Assembly: GCA_910584345.1 (NCBI GenBank)
Contig: CAJTZX010000034.1
Span: 1 to 44,053 of the forward strand
Length of the DNA: 44,053 nt
Direction: 5' to 3'
DNA from: an uncultured Eubacterium sp.
GTDB lineage: Bacteria; Bacillota; Clostridia; Lachnospirales; Lachnospiraceae
The translations under genes and the position numbers were made by a program. Position 1 is the stretch's first letter, and each line of letters opens with the position of its first letter. This document shows positions 43,201-44,053 of this stretch, piece by piece. The notes under the pieces were generated by a model that was given only the letters and a program-made list of their open reading frames with translations, searched no databases and was not told where the DNA came from.

Positions 43201-43856
43201 AATATCGAAACAAGCACACTGCCTGCTGCAAATCTTGTATAATAGTAGTTAATAAATTCTCTGTCCAGCATTTTCGTAAGACCGATAGCGACCGTGTAGT
43301 TATCATAATTATCACCCATAATTACACTTGCAAAAATATAGTCTACCCACGGCCCCATAAAAGAAGTCAACGCCGTATAAGTAATCATCGGTTCCGAAAG
43401 CGGCAGCACAATCCGGTAAAACACCTGAAATTTTGTCGCCCCATCCAGCATTGCAGATTCATCCAAGGTTTTTGGAATTGTATCAAAAAATCCCTTTAAT
43501 ATGTAGAAACCAAGTCCTGCACCGCCGGAATATACCAATATCAGAGCAAGCAAGGACTGGCTGATGCCAAATCCCTTTAAAATATAATAAATCGCGATCA
43601 TGGACATAAATCCAGGAAACAGGCCAAGCACAAGTGCCATATTCATAAACGGCTTACGGAATTTAAACCGCAGCCTGGACAAACAGTATGCTGTGGGCAA
43701 TGCAAACACAGTCGAAATCGCACAAGAGCATATGGCAACAAAAAACGTATTTGCAAACCATCTGCAATTCGTAACTCCTTTTGGGAGTTCTTTTTCCATC
43801 ATCGTATTTAAGTTCTTTACTTCTTCTTCGGTATACATACTCTTGTCATAAAACAT
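43197..43856 (-). pseudogene. MalG-like sugar ABC permease, broken at both ends
   Basis: A 219-codon part of a MalG-type maltodextrin permease. Four to five helices and the EAA-loop region (ESAMLDGATKFQVFYRIVLP, lacking the usual exact spacing of EAA) are present, and the 3' end AAGSVLVSI is cut two codons before a TGA, where about 20 further residues would be expected. The 5' side continues upstream in frame as ELYGYPVASTTFVMFY and then meets a TGA and a frameshift near 43895-43910. It joins the pullulanase directly. Confidence 0.8.
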
Positions 43857-44053
43857 AACAAAGGTGGTGGATGCAACCGGATATCCATACAGCTCTCTGT
43901 CTTCTCACCGCCTGCTCCGCTTGCATCTGCCCCTGTCTTTTATCCGTCGGGGGGGAATGCGCACCATAAGCGCAAACTTAAGCGGAAATGCAACAATTTA
44001 CAAAAAGTGTTGCGTACTGGCTATGCGAACGCTGGATGGGAGGCGTTGGCCTG
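43857..44053 (-). other. Frameshifted upstream part of malG-like gene and unexplained end
   Basis: On the minus strand the codons GADASGAGGEKTE (about 43895-43940) make sense only with a 1-base shift relative to ELYGYPVASTT, so the malG-like gene is frameshifted here. Beyond it lie a run of seven G (plus strand), a small TGCAACA/TGTTGCG stem and no recognisable gene. Confidence 0.4.

Noticed and set aside
1..44053. CRISPR array, prophage or complete insertion sequence
   Set aside because: No regularly spaced repeats, phage structural genes or transposase genes were found.

Overview
The window looks like the chromosome of a low-GC Gram-positive anaerobe of class Clostridia, most likely a Lachnospiraceae gut commensal. 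The basis is strong AGGAGG-type ribosome sites, TTGACA/TATAAT-like promoters, a UPF0237-UPF0210 pair, a large FtsA-like actin-fold protein next to coaE, a thiS-leader RNA, and a starch/maltodextrin locus with a YesM-type sensor. No rRNA or tRNA gene was seen.

Layout. (1) 1-4566: an agr-type peptide-signalling locus (agrC +, agrA -, agrB +) beside a multispanning, permease-like protein; no agrD is visible. (2) 4579-11704: a minus-strand amino-acid block read leuB, ilvD, ilvB, serC, serA, behind a good sigma-A promoter. (3) 11712-16268: yajC and tgt, usually neighbours, are separated by a small accessory island: a complete yefM-yoeB toxin-antitoxin module with its operator, a HicB-like remnant, a GtrA-family protein, a HEPN remnant and an SGNH-like protein. 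(4) 16270-27266: a housekeeping stretch with a PurO-like IMP cyclohydrolase, a CgeB-like glycosyltransferase, a UPF0210/ACT pair, and an apparent operon ybgC-type thioesterase, polA, coaE fused in frame to an FtsA-like protein, and a metallo-beta-lactamase-fold hydrolase. (5) 27311-31381: a 220-bp foldback element, then a thiamin-thiazole operon (thiS, thiG, thiH, tenI) behind a terminator-embedded leader that fits the HMP-PP (thiS motif) riboswitch. The operon is flanked by two paralogous small proteins of unknown function. (6) 31397-38682: an accessory region of secreted or anchored proteins, including a caspase-fold-like protein. A direct repeat of about 200 bp lies upstream of two of these gene groups; a Nudix hydrolase and a GH31 alpha-glucosidase sit between them. 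(7) 38656-44053: a maltodextrin locus in decay. malG-like permease, pullulanase, AraC-type regulator, YesM-type kinase and glycogen debranching enzyme are all on the minus strand, and each is truncated, fused to its neighbour or interrupted by stops.

Most notable points: the coaE-ftsA-like fusion with a preserved internal ribosome site; the serial gene-joining deletions at the right end, one of which removes the pullulanase nucleophile region; the duplicated leader with a shared decayed reading frame; the agr locus without agrD, with abutting divergent starts; and the textbook YefM operator spacing. All functional names come from reading motifs by eye; no database search was run.
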